Source of the DNA: Citrus sinensis | Lineage: Eukaryota > Streptophyta > Magnoliopsida > Sapindales > Rutaceae | Assembly (NCBI RefSeq): GCF_022201045.2 | Contig: NC_068557.1 | Coordinates: 26,513,501-26,577,500 of the forward strand | DNA: 64,000 nt | Reading direction: 5' to 3' | Part shown: piece by piece, positions 37,758 through 49,154 of the stretch | Numbering within the stretch: position 1 is the first letter of the stretch | Layout of the letters: each line of letters opens with the position of its first letter | Made by a program: the position numbers and the translations under genes | The notes under the pieces: model-generated | What the model was told of the DNA's origin: nothing | What the model saw: the letters and a program-made list of their open reading frames with translations, nothing else | The model's database searches: none

Positions 37758-40356
37758 AACACTAGTACGGTAAGGATTCGCGCAATTAAGTGTGATAAGT
37801 TATGTATTTATTTGATAAAAAATTGAAAACTTGGGCACTTGAATGATAAATGCGATTCAAAAAGATTCCTGCAGATGAGACTCAAATGGTCAGCGAAGCC
37901 TCGGGTTTAACATTGTCATGTTGTAGCAGCAGCTAACGAGTAACAACACGTCGCTCACAGCTTCTGCTTTTGGCCCCTGGCTTCTGGTTTCTCTGCCTTG
38001 TTCTTGTTGGACTCTCGTTCTGTCAAACAAGTGAGACACCACTTGCTTCCTCCATTGATTTTCTCAAAATTATACCATTAACTAAAGCAGTGCACAAATA
38101 CCGTTAGAATTTTGATTCATGTCTTTGCCAATGCCAGCCAAGTTTCATATTTATTAACTATTCCACTTGCTCTATTTTATAATTCCAAATTTGTTTTGAT
38201 TACAGTAAAATAGCTGTAATGACATAATTGTCATACTTTTAAAACTGTGTATCGAATAGGCCCTTCAGGTCCTTATTACTAATTCTCATTAACCAACACT
38301 ATATATATATATATATATATAACCCAAAGTTATTACTAGAAACTTGAGTTACTACTTTATAATTTATGTAAATTACATCATAATATAACTTAATAACACT
38401 TATAAGAGAATTACTATGAAAAATATAACGTGGATCATCTCCGTCACTTGAAATATAATGTGTGTTTCACACTTGTAGAAACCTGATGCATGTTTCAAAC
38501 TCCTTGAAAATGTATAATTTATACCAATATATTTACAAGACGCGTTATAGGCCACTAACGTACTTGCTAAAATATTAAAATCCCTATAAATTGGGATCAT
38601 CCCCTTTGTAATCCATTTATTCCAATTCAAAATCAAATTATATAGCATTTTGATTCAGTCCCTGCAAAGCTTGTATATATTTTTAGTTGTTATTTTCTAT
38701 TTATGTCATTTGCTCAAATAGTTTGGAGTAAGAATATCTGGATATGAGAATTATGCAAATGTGATTATTTGGATATGAGAATGTAATATTGTACTGCATA
38801 GTGCATTCGGACCTATTTAATACGAAATGACAAACCGTGTGTGCTTAGTTGAGAAAGTATAAAATAAGTAGGAGGTTGGATAATATTACCCTTCCGAGCA
38901 CACTTTTCATTGGGAGGAGGGGGGGGTGGGGTGGGGGGGGGGAACAGATAGGAGATATAGAAAAATGTTGTTATTTATTTGAGGTAAAACGAAACTTAAT
39001 GCCAAAGATTAAATGATTTCCTATATACACTGTAGAGTGGAGTGATTAAAAAAAGTACCAAAATCCATAAGTTTCGAATCAAGTATTTTTCTTAGTGACA
39101 ATATATATTATGTAAATTACAGAGAGATGCATAATCCCAAATTAGAAATTCATAACTAAAGTGCATGCATTTTAAAAAATTCACAAAGATAACACTCCCT
39201 CAAGAACACAACTCAACCAAGAAATTAATAATCTCATTGAATTCACAAAATGTGATTATCAAATACTCTTCAATACCACCATGTATGTCTGTAGTTCTTG
39301 AGAGATATTTTGTTATCGATCCAAAAGTCCAAACCAGATTTTCTCAACCTGCACTTCTTGCAGGCTACAAAATAAGGTGTTATCTGTTAGCAGGAGAAGA
39401 CGTGGCACATGGCGATAGCAGCGACCAAAATGAAGAAAAATATAACAAGAAAAACAAAACGTACGGAGAGGAGGACATGGGCAGCGCTGTCTTGTCTTGT
39501 AGGTACCTGCCAATTTTTCTCCATGCCCGTTACAAAACATTTTTCTAACCGTAATTCATTTCACGATCCTTCTCGTACACCCATGCAGGATGCATCATCA
39601 TCACCTGCACCCCTTTCTCCCTCTAACATGCGCACCGCCTCTGCTAAAATCCACCGCATATAGAGATACCAATTTCCAACCAGTAACATTCACATTTTAA
39701 ACGCAATGTTTTTTTTTTTTTTTTTTTTTGATCAAGTCATAAATTGGAAGTTTTTACCCAAATTGGCTCCGAGCTATCTCGTGAAGCGACCATCATTCCT
39801 TCCGAGAATTTCAATTTTGTATGCTTATTGACCAAACTTTGAACAGAGTAGAGGGTTGATTTCTACAATTTTTTATTTTTTTTTGGGGGGGGCTGTCGAG
39901 AAGATGAATTAATGATTTGATATGTATGATGGGGCTATTAGGATGAGTTCTCTCCATCAAAATGAAACGATCATCACGTGCAGAAAACCGATTAAATAAA
40001 TGAAGCTTCAAAAATTAAGTTTAACTAAATAACATATATATATATATAATATATATACTTTTACTTGCGAGTTTCCATTACATGATCGATACAAAATTGG
40101 TGAAATTAAGAGGCTAGAGTTTTAACTAACAATAGTCTCTCCAAGATATCCACCTGAGTTCAGTAACGGAAACGGCTTTCCTGGAGCAAATTCGGATATA
40201 GAAAAGAAAATGAAAAAAAAAAAAAAATAGAAATCCCAACAATTAAAAATATAAACCACGCCACGACTCATGAAAACTATGACCGAAGCTATTACGTTAC
40301 CAACGAATAATAATATTATATAATTTTATTCTTGAAAGTTACCAAATTATTACGTC
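37758..40356. other. Intergenic, 3' side of the PLATZ gene
   Basis: Includes an (AT)n run at about 38301-38320, a G-rich tract at 38912-38942, T runs near 39710-39729 and an (AT)n run near 40033-40049. No gene is supported; open frames at 39165-39663 have no recognisable motif. Confidence 0.4.
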
Positions 40357-42751
40357 TTAGGAGAGAGGAGCCCTTTGAGGAGCACCCTTTCTCCTGCTGC
40401 TGAGCGAGAGAACGAGTCCCGGGAGGAAGCCTTTCTTCTTCTTGTTGACCACCACGGGCTGGTGCGAAATTCCGGAACTGCCCATGTTGTCGTTGGAGCA
40501 TGATGTGCTTCTGTACTGCAATGGGTCCTCCAGGAAGGAGCTTTGAGTGATTTGACCATCATCGTCGATGATCTCCGAGCCGTCTACTCTCAGTCCATCA
40601 AACTGTGAGTAGGCAAAATCCGATTCGTCAATCCTGTAGAGGATGCTCGACAAGTCCTGCCCTTGATACACCATGTAATCAACCTGCAGCAGCGCGAATA
40701 TTTACTTGTCAAACTTGCGAATTGCAATTCTAATAACATTTAACAAATCAAAATTTTCAGCAATATGAATTACCTTGCAAGAGAGGGAGCAGAAGTGGAA
40801 AGAATCTTGGAGAATTCGGTCACAAGTGAAGCACATGTTGGCCGAGCCTTTACAAGACCTCGACTGAGGCCTCTGATTCAAGAAGATCACCTTGGCATGG
40901 TTAATGGTGTAGGGCTGCATGCAAATACAGGGAACAAATTAAGACAAAATCACTATTAATTCTTTCTAAATTAATCAGAATTGAAGTACCTGGATGTAGG
41001 CACAATCGATCAGTTTCTCGAGATCCCCCAGTCGAACCACATCGTGGTAAACGTAACGTCTCACCTGTTGCACAACATACCGTAAAAAGTCAATTGACGA
41101 CTGTCTCTAGAGTTCGGATAGCTGCAAATACTAAATTGGGCAATGAACAAATATGATCAAACACTGGCTGAGAAATGGAGCCAAATTTTGCTGCATTTAA
41201 TTTGTAGGTTTGTAGCTTGTGAGTGGAGTACAAGTAAATTTCATTAACCTGGGTTAAATTTTTCTATAGGACAGATTGAAATTTTGGTGAAAAGTTGGGC
41301 AACCAACTGACAAAATTCATGAGAGGAAATTAAATGAACTGAGTTGGGAATAAATAATGAATTGAAATGCAGTTTTGAATATAGAAATTGGAGAAATGGT
41401 GAGTCAAACTTTCACTTTCATTGAAAGCAACAGCTGAGAAGGCCATTGCAGAAAAAATTAAGCAATAAAAAAGGATAAAAAAGAAATATACTATATATAG
41501 GAAATAAATCAACTCACTCTAAAAAGTGGGAACAAGGGCAAAATTAAAAATTGAAAACTGAAAAATAATTGGAAAAGTGACCTCAAGCATTAAAGATTCT
41601 CGGCACAAGTAAGTAATAACAATAACTAATAATAGAGAGAGAGAGAGAGAGAGAGAGAGAATCTATCAGTGATTTCACACACACACACACAAAAAAAAAA
41701 AACAGGTTTAAAAGAATTAAGGAGTACAGATCCTTCATCTCTAGTCAACAAACACAGAAGAATCATTACATATGTGAATGTAAATTAATTAATTAATTAT
41801 GACAGAAAGGAACCAGAAAGAGTAGTTTTGAGCATCTAGCAGATAGGTTTGTATAATCAATTTGAAGGATTAAAAGGGTAGTTCATTTATTTATTTACTA
41901 ATTTTAAGAGAGAAACAATTGCATGGAGGAGGAAATTCGACAAAGCTAAAATGAATTGCATTTGATTGACTTTAAATTGGCAAAAATTCAACCTTAAAGA
42001 TGAGTTAGAACAGCTGGTAGAAGTTTAATTCAGAGGGGTTTGATGCTTTAAGAAAAGATATATTATTGGAGGAAAAAAAAAGTACTTGTGGGAATGAAAA
42101 CTGGCTAAAGGAAAGTAGAAAGATTCACTAAATTCCCACTTAAAAAACGAACAAGAATATGATAGAAAAATATCCTTGAATCAATTCAAAACAAAGAGAA
42201 TTGTACTGATATATAACACACCACGAATTGATCAAATTCAAACCCCCTCCAAAAAAAGAAATCGAGCTATGAAAGAATATTAATAGAGGAAGATGAGACA
42301 CCCCAAAACAGAATTTTGGGAAAGAATAGCAAAAGCGGAATTTTTTTTTTTTAATCAGGCTGAAGAATTAATCCAACGAATTCACTCACAACCCACCAAA
42401 AAATTGAGCACGACAGGCAAGAAAAGGGACAAAAAAGATGGTTAAAAAAAAAAAACCTTCATTTATGACGATGGTGTTAAAGAATTCAAAGAATTGAGAA
42501 CAAAATCAAAGAAAAGAGAAGGGAAAAAAAAAAAAAAAAGGTACCTGAAGAAGAGGGTGAGAGCGATGAGAAGGGAGGCAGTGGGGGCAAATACTAAGGC
42601 AGCAGAGCAAGCAAAAGATGTTCTTCTCATTCTTCCTGCAATTCTCATGGACCCCACACCCTCCAAAGAATGTCTCCCCCATCAACCCTTGCAACCATGC
42701 AGGCTTCACTTCCATATTCATCATCACCACCTCGTCATCACCTCTTCCCAT
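40357..42751 (-). CDS. PLATZ-family zinc-dependent DNA-binding protein
   Basis: Four exons join in frame: 42751-42545, 41064-40990, 40914-40774, 40683-40357, for 249 residues. PLATZ proteins are plant nuclear factors that bind A/T-rich DNA with zinc and usually repress transcription. The N-terminal zinc cluster shows Cys32, His35, Cys47, Cys50, Cys55, Cys58, His62 and His65, and the second conserved part reads RRYVYHDVVRL in exon 2 and FLNQRP and CFTCDRIL in exon 3. The tail is Ser-rich with a basic KKKKGFLPG run, as in family members. The start is the first Met, with the WLQGL motif 18 residues in. Which PLATZ it is cannot be said from sequence alone. Confidence 0.93.
41634..41660. repeat. 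(GA)n microsatellite in PLATZ intron 1
   Basis: About 13 GA units inside the 1.5-kb first intron of the PLATZ gene, followed shortly by an (AC)n run near 41677-41690. Confidence 0.9.
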
Positions 42752-43130
42752 TTTGAAGGAATTATAATGATACTGTACGGTAGTTAAGGTGCGTACTGTA
42801 CGAATTAGCTAGTTCAAGAAAATGGTGGTAATTTTAATTGATTAATTAATTAAAAAGACAAGTCTTTTTCTCTCAGGTCTTTTTAACTAATTATACTATG
42901 TTATGCGTATTACAAGCGAGCTCTGAAGCTTTATAGGATAGCAGCTGGTACGCAGCACAGAGGCAGCTAGCAGCTAGCAGGCAGCCAGGTGATTTTGGAA
43001 CCCTAACGATGAAAAGAAAAGCGAATGAAGGGCTATCAGTAATATGTATGCGTGTAGTTGTTATTTGCCGCTGCTTCTTCTATTCTATTAATAAGCCCTG
43101 CCCTCCCAGCCTCAGCTGGCCTTCCTCTCT

Positions 43131-43139
43131 CTATTTATA
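43131..43139 (-). promoter_or_regulatory. Probable TATA box of the PLATZ gene
   Basis: TATAAATAG on the minus strand, about 385 bases upstream of the start codon, which implies a 5' leader of some 350 bases. (GA)n tracts lie just upstream of it. Confidence 0.5.
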
Positions 43140-43169
43140 CCGGAACTTTCCAGATTTCTTGTCGTTTCT

Positions 43170-43238
43170 AGAGAGAGAGAGAAGAAAACTAGAAGAAAAG
43201 ATAAAGAAAGAAATAAGAGAGAGAGAGAGAGAGAGAGA
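43170..43238. repeat. (GA)n tracts upstream of the PLATZ TATA box
   Basis: GA repeats at 43170-43182 and 43216-43238 with a purine spacer; another short one is near 43364-43375. On the PLATZ sense strand they read CT. BBR/BPC proteins bind GA repeats, so they may be regulatory; this is inferred. Confidence 0.8.
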
Positions 43239-43778
43239 ATGCATGTAATGTGATGATGTATGCTGCTGCAGTATGTGTAATGTATTATGTATGTATGTGG
43301 TTTCACAGAAAAATGGATTGAAAGAGAGATACGATGCAATGCTACACATGATGAACTTTCTAAAGAGAGAGAGAATGTGTGTCGTTTTGGAGATTGTAAT
43401 TTGTAATATCATTTTTATTATTTTTTTATGATCTATTATCTTAATTAATTAACTCCACTTATCTCCGCACGGGTTAGTGATTTTTTAAAATAATTTTATT
43501 GAATTAATTATCTCCAATTCAAATATTTTCCTTATCTTTAAAAAAAAAAAAGAAATCCAATTTTTATATCTCACAGGTATCCAAATTAATTTACACTTGA
43601 GGACAAAAACAAATCTTGTACAGCCAGCCAGCAGATAGGGAGAAGGGAGGGCATCGGCGGTGAGGTGTACATGTAAGTAAATGTAATGGTGGTGTACAGG
43701 ATGAGGCTGCAACATATGGCGGGAGTACAAGTAAATTACATACATTCCAACCCACCACACCACCAATATCTGTCCCGT

Positions 43779-43811
43779 CCTCCTCCTCCTCCTCCTCCTC
43801 CTCCTCCTCTC
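43779..43811. repeat. (TCC)n microsatellite
   Basis: About eleven TCC units running into a short CT run. It creates Glu- and Arg-rich open frames on the minus strand that are not genes. Confidence 0.9.
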
Positions 43812-44031
43812 TCTCGCCGTCTGCATAATTGATCTGGGTCACCCAGTTTGCGGAAAGACATAAATACCCCTCCCCCACTACCGGTTTAATATTTAATTCT
43901 ACTGATTAAAATTAGTGTGGCCGGTGGTAATATCAATAATCAATTAATTAGTACAAATTCTAAATTTATGATCGAAAGAGAAGATCGTCTTTACTTAATT
44001 ATATATCATAATAAGAAAAGAAATAATTCTC

Positions 44032-44089
44032 TACATATATCACATAGACTCGAATCGTTGTACATATATCACATAGACTCGAATCGTTG
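44032..44089. repeat. Exact 29-bp tandem duplication
   Basis: Two identical 29-base units (44032-44060, 44061-44089), each starting TACATATATCACATAGACTC. Confidence 0.95.
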
Positions 44090-45515
44090 TCCTGTCCTCA
44101 CATTTAATAAGTGTAGGGTCTGACCACTGAACCAAAAACCTAATGATGACATTGTGTTTTTAGTTGTTTTACTTGCAAAACTTTGTCAAAAAAAAAAAAG
44201 CCAATTGACTTGAGTATTGAATTTGAACATGACCCTTTTAATTTGCACTTGCCCGTAACAGTGTCCCTTTATCCAAATTCTTAGACCTAGAAGAAGGTCC
44301 AAAGTTAGGTACAATTTAATGTAATGTAAACAGAATGCACCCTTTTGAACGAATATTATTATGATTATTGTTATGGACAAATAGTATAATGAATGCGATT
44401 ATTCGTCTTTTTTAAACTACGGGCGCAATGGCCTTACCTCGATTTTAAAGCTCGTCATATGAATAAAAATGTACTTTTATTTTTTGTATGCAAAGTTTCA
44501 TGTTTGGTCTGTCTCCCCTTTGTTTTTATTTTTATTTTTAATATTTTTGGATCAGAATATATACGTGGTCTTCCTATTTTTAACTATTTAATTTCATCGA
44601 ATTGCTAAATTTAATATTTTTCAATGTATTGAATGACTCAAAACACCAAATTGTAGTCTTATTGTCTACTAATTTTGGGAGGTGTGTCATCGTTGCACTT
44701 CTCTATTACAAAATAATAATTGTAGTTGTAATTATAACCAAACCGCTCTCACTTAATTAGTAAGTAAACTAGCTATTAGTGAGTGATTAGTGTGATAAAT
44801 ATTACCTAAATAATTAAGCAATAGTTGGTTTAAGTGATACAAAATGTTATGGAATCAGATCTCCTTTACAGAAAAAGTTTGGAGCAGGATTTGATTTGTA
44901 GAAGTTATAAAATGATTAGTATTTTCAAGAAATTACAAAACAAAGGGATCAGAAAATTGTAAGTTCATTTGACAAAAGGGATAAAAATGAAAAAAAAAAA
45001 AAGGATTTGTACAAAACATTGGTGGGAAATGCACATGCGAGGCAACGTGCTATTAGATTTCCCAAATATTCTCTAAAACAATTTTTAGATATATTTTTTA
45101 AGATATCATTTTTGTAACTTCTGCAGAATTTTTTTTTTTTTTTTAATAAAGTGATTGGGTACAAAGTCTTCAATTTAATGAGGATTAGTAAACTTGGAAC
45201 TCATTAAAGAGCCGTGGTTTGGCGGCCTGACCAGGTTACTGGGAAGAAGCTATGTTGTTCGATTGTAAAGTTGTCTCAATTTGTTTCATTTATTTTTGTT
45301 TTGTACGTTTTGAGTTGTTTCTTGTCTTGGCAGTAATTAAAAAAATAAATAAATAAATTTATATTTATCCCAAATGCCATCTTCTTTCATTACTCACAAC
45401 TACAGCATTTCATGCCACAGAAGGATTACTGATCAACTCATTCAAAAGATTGAAGAACAAACCTAAATTTTTTTTTATTAAGAAAATAATTTTTTGGGGG
45501 CAAAAAAAAAAAAAA
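44090..45515. other. Intergenic, no gene seen
   Basis: AT-rich sequence with scattered A and T runs and no recognisable coding or RNA signal. Confidence 0.4.
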
Positions 45516-45518
45516 GGA

Positions 45519-46134
45519 GGATTTTGATAAGATTCATTTAAGTTTTGTGAGGGGCAATGGGCTTCATACTCATTAGGATTTCGAGGATTTTGAAATAAAC
45601 TCTTAGCTCTGCCTGTTACAAGTCCAAAATTATAAGGCCTTCTGGGCCTACATTTGCGGGCTGGCCCAGATAAGAGAGGTATTCCATATTCTATCCCGAA
45701 AGAGGTAAGGTTTATTTCAATCATTATCATTGTTATAAAAAAATGTGACTATATTTTTCATTAAATAAATTTTCTATGTGGATAAATTTTAATAATTTAT
45801 AGGAGTTTTTTAATGGGGCGGAAAAAAAGAAAAGAAAAAGAAAGAAAGGTGGATTTTGAGAAGATTTATGTTTTATGAGGGGCAATGGGCTTGATTACTC
45901 ATTAGGATCTAAAACTCTTAGCTTAGCCTATTACAAGTCCAAAATTATGAGGCATTCTAGGCCTACACCAGTGGGCTGCCCAAACAAGAGAGGTAGTCCA
46001 TATTCTAATCTAACCTGAAAGAGGTAAAGGTTTGCTTTCAATCATTATCATAGTTATACAAAAAAATAAAAAATAAAAATCATTAAATAAATTTTCTATG
46101 TGGACAAATAAAAATAATTTATAGGAGTTTTTGT
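45519..46134. repeat. Tandem duplication of a unit of about 320 bp
   Basis: Two diverged copies: 45519 to about 45812 and 45851 to about 46134. Shared blocks include GAGGGGCAATGGGCTT, TTACAAGTCCAAAATTAT, TCAATCATTATCAT and TTAAATAAATTTTCTATGTG, in the same order, with small insertions and deletions. No coding frame is conserved between the copies, so a noncoding repeat is likely. Confidence 0.85.
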
Positions 46135-46450
46135 TACGTGTCCCCTAAGTGGGAGAGAATATACAATAATAAGTGTACTAAAAATTCTCTAATTAAAATA
46201 GCCATGAGCGAATTCTGAATAAATAAACACCAGGAAGTTCAAAGGCCGACATGGATTAGCCACTTAGCCCAAGTTGTATGGAGTTGGACTTGCGTTAGAA
46301 GCTTGGATAAGTGAAATGGCCCCAGCGACCCTCTCACTAATTGCGTTAGAAGCTTTGGATAATCTTCTAATTTTGATCTCCAATGCTATACTTGCGAAAC
46401 ATTTTAATTTTCAATTTCGAAGAGCAAGCAAAATTCATTCATGAGAACAA
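46135..46450. other. Intergenic, no gene seen
   Basis: Unremarkable sequence between the duplication and the hairpin. Confidence 0.3.
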
Positions 46451-46536
46451 CTTTTTAATATTTATAAATATTAGTTAGGAGACGTGTCATTACGCAATGA
46501 CACGTCTCCTAACTAATAATTATAAATATTAAAAAA
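46451..46536. repeat. Near-perfect inverted repeat (hairpin), 41-base arms
   Basis: Arms 46451-46491 and 46496-46536 are complementary apart from one or two positions, with a four-base loop ACGC. The inner stem reads GGAGACGTGTCATT against AATGACACGTCTCC. The outer part is AT-rich. It could be a tiny transposon core or a small-RNA hairpin; no flanking duplication is clear. Confidence 0.85.
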
Positions 46537-49030
46537 GTTAATCTTAATTCTTGTTTGGGTCATGGACCCTCCTTTTCTATGATGATATATTAAATCTAGA
46601 TGCTATATATTAATCAATAAGGTACTATCCTTTTTTCAACTATATATGGTGAATCAAGTCTAAGCTATATTAGTTAGGAAATGTTAAAAAAAAAATCCAA
46701 AATAAATAATAATCTTTATTTCTCTATACTACCCCTTTGATGTTACAAAAAAATAATAAAAGTCACATAACTATGCATCGTTATGTTTGAAACTCTTTTC
46801 TCAGAAAAAGGGAAAAAAAAAAAAAGAAGAAGATAATGTGTGTGTATGGATTATTATTGTAAGAGTTGTACAAACTTCTTTATGCCAACCGAAGTCATAA
46901 TGTTGTAATTAATTTGTTTGGGCTAAATATGCAAAACAAACATTGATCTATAACAACAATCATGCCCAATGTATATAAAATTATCATTTGGTACGTGCTA
47001 ACTAGAAATTTGGTTATGATCACGACACGCCACCCTTTAGGGAGATAATTCATTTGACCAAACTTAACTGATAATGGTTGTGTGTTGCATAAATATTTTA
47101 TATTTTCTCTATAAAGATTTCATTTCAATTAAAATTAATCACGGAAGCATATGATTAGATAATGATTTATAATTAATTGGAGTCACGCATGGCCCAAGTG
47201 GGATCTAATAATGTATGTACATGTATTCAAAACTTGATTAAAAAATTGTTAGGATGGAGACAAGCGTATGGACCCCTCATACTTTAAAAAAAAATATTCA
47301 TGGCATCACCTTACCTGCTCATAAATTTTGGTCGATCATGTTATATTCATTCAATTTCTAATTCTCATGCATATGACAGCTTTTGAAACTAATAATTGAC
47401 CCTAAGGCCAAATTCTATAAATCGCCTTCACATACTTTTGATGGAATGTGTAATTCTATATTACGCCCACTAAACCTTCACAAAAGTTATGAAAAACGTA
47501 TGAGACTGTGCCTCTATATTTTGTATTCATGATTCTTTATAAGAAAATTAAAATAAAAAACGTAAATTATAATCGTGTCTTAATATTTTAGAGCATTCTC
47601 ATTGTATTTTTACGATATACAATTTTTTTTTTTAATTTTATAGCATTTGGTTGAAATTTTTTACTTTTTTGAAAAAGGTTAAAAATTTGTATTTAGAATT
47701 TAATTCTTTTGTCTTCATTCTTTTTTTTTTTTAATTACATGAGGTTATTACTTAGATTACAACTTATATTTCATGAGATTACTATATTGATATTTACAAT
47801 CAGACAATTACTGAGAGTAGATTTACAAATCTTATATAGAAGGACATATGCTCCACTTACGTTTTAAAAAAGTGAAGACTGTTTTCACTTAAATTGAGGA
47901 AGGAAATTAAACTCCCACAATGCGTTGTAGGGGCTCGAACTCATGTCCTCACAATTGTGAGAGTAGGGTTAAAAGGCCGATTGTTTTTTTGTGGGTATTT
48001 TGTGCTTAAGGAATAATCCTTTGGAATGTGATTCTCTAAGCATGAAAATAGATGAAAGAACTGTCTTAATAGCCAGCTAATCCTTTGTCTGCACATGGTG
48101 GGAAGCTTGAAGCTTCTTTGATGGAATTACTAAAAACAACATTAAAGAGTATTCTTAGGCAATGCCTAAGCATATGTGTCTTTCTAAAATGCTTATATTA
48201 TTATGATAGAGTAGTATAATATAAATTATTATTATTGTTTTCGTGGGTGCCATCTTATTGAAAAGTTGTTATAATATAACACACTATACGTTAAAAAAAA
48301 ATACAAATTAGAATACAAATCATGCAGTGTGATCCAATCTAATCTACCTACCAAACAAATGAATGTCATGTGGTTCGGTGGTTGAAAATATAGCACCATT
48401 ACGTTGGTGATTTTCATTACTTTAAGACGAAAAATAGATTAACATGCACACAGGTCCCTACATTTTTATAATTTCTCAAACAATGTCATAGTTTGCATAT
48501 CTGTATCAAACAGGTAAATCGACCCTGACCCACCCTTTCTAGAAGGACTGCACCAGTGCATCACCCTCTCATCATCAATTCATCACACACTGATTTTGGA
48601 CGCATTTGAACAGGGATGGATGACTGGACTGAGAGACCTATTAATTGGACGCAAGCAGAAAAAACTATGCATCCACTTTGAGAAGAAGACAAAAAATTAG
48701 GGGAGTGTGTTGTTATTTGCCATTTGAGTTGATTCTGTGTCACAAGCGGGTCCCACGACGGCAGTGGACGGTGCGGATGCAAACAAAATTGAGACGCAAG
48801 GATAAAGGGAGCACAGGGGAACATTTACCGAACAAAGGAAAATAAACACTGCAGCAAGAAAAAATACAGTTATTGGAGACACAGAACAGAAGAGAGAAAA
48901 GTCAGTGGTGACACACGCACCAGACCAGCACCACCAACAGGACCAACACCAACTGATCAATTGATTCTTGTCTTCCTCGCTACTATACTAATCTCAGTCC
49001 CTTCCTCTTTTATTTTATTTTATTTTATTT
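46537..49030. other. Intergenic, no gene seen
   Basis: AT-rich DNA leading to the promoter of the diphosphorylase gene. A stretch near 47860-47990 looks like a fragment of a dispersed repeat, with GGGGCTCGAACTCATG, but no ends can be set. Confidence 0.35.
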
Positions 49031-49036
49031 TATTTA
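49009..49036. repeat. (TTTTA)n pentanucleotide repeat in a promoter
   Basis: About five TTTTA units directly upstream of the TATA box of the diphosphorylase gene. Confidence 0.85.
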
Positions 49037-49039
49037 TAT

Positions 49040-49046
49040 TATAAAT
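49040..49046 (+). promoter_or_regulatory. Probable TATA box of the diphosphorylase gene
   Basis: TATAAAT about 115 bases before the start codon. Confidence 0.5.
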
Positions 49047-49154
49047 CCAACACCACCGACGATTTGAGAGCAAACAAAAATTGAGCGACCGAGAGAGATC
49101 TAGAGAGCAAGTGTGAGCGGATAAATTAGAAAAGAGAAAAAAAAAAGAATAGAA

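Noticed and set aside
39165..39663. Two overlapping open frames of 127 and 84 residues
   Set aside because: No recognisable motif, odd composition, no splice partners.
43485..43878. Minus-strand frames rich in Glu and Arg
   Set aside because: They come from the (TCC)n repeat; low complexity.
47860..47990. Possible retrotransposon fragment with GGGGCTCGAACTC
   Set aside because: No ends, tail or duplication; too little to annotate.
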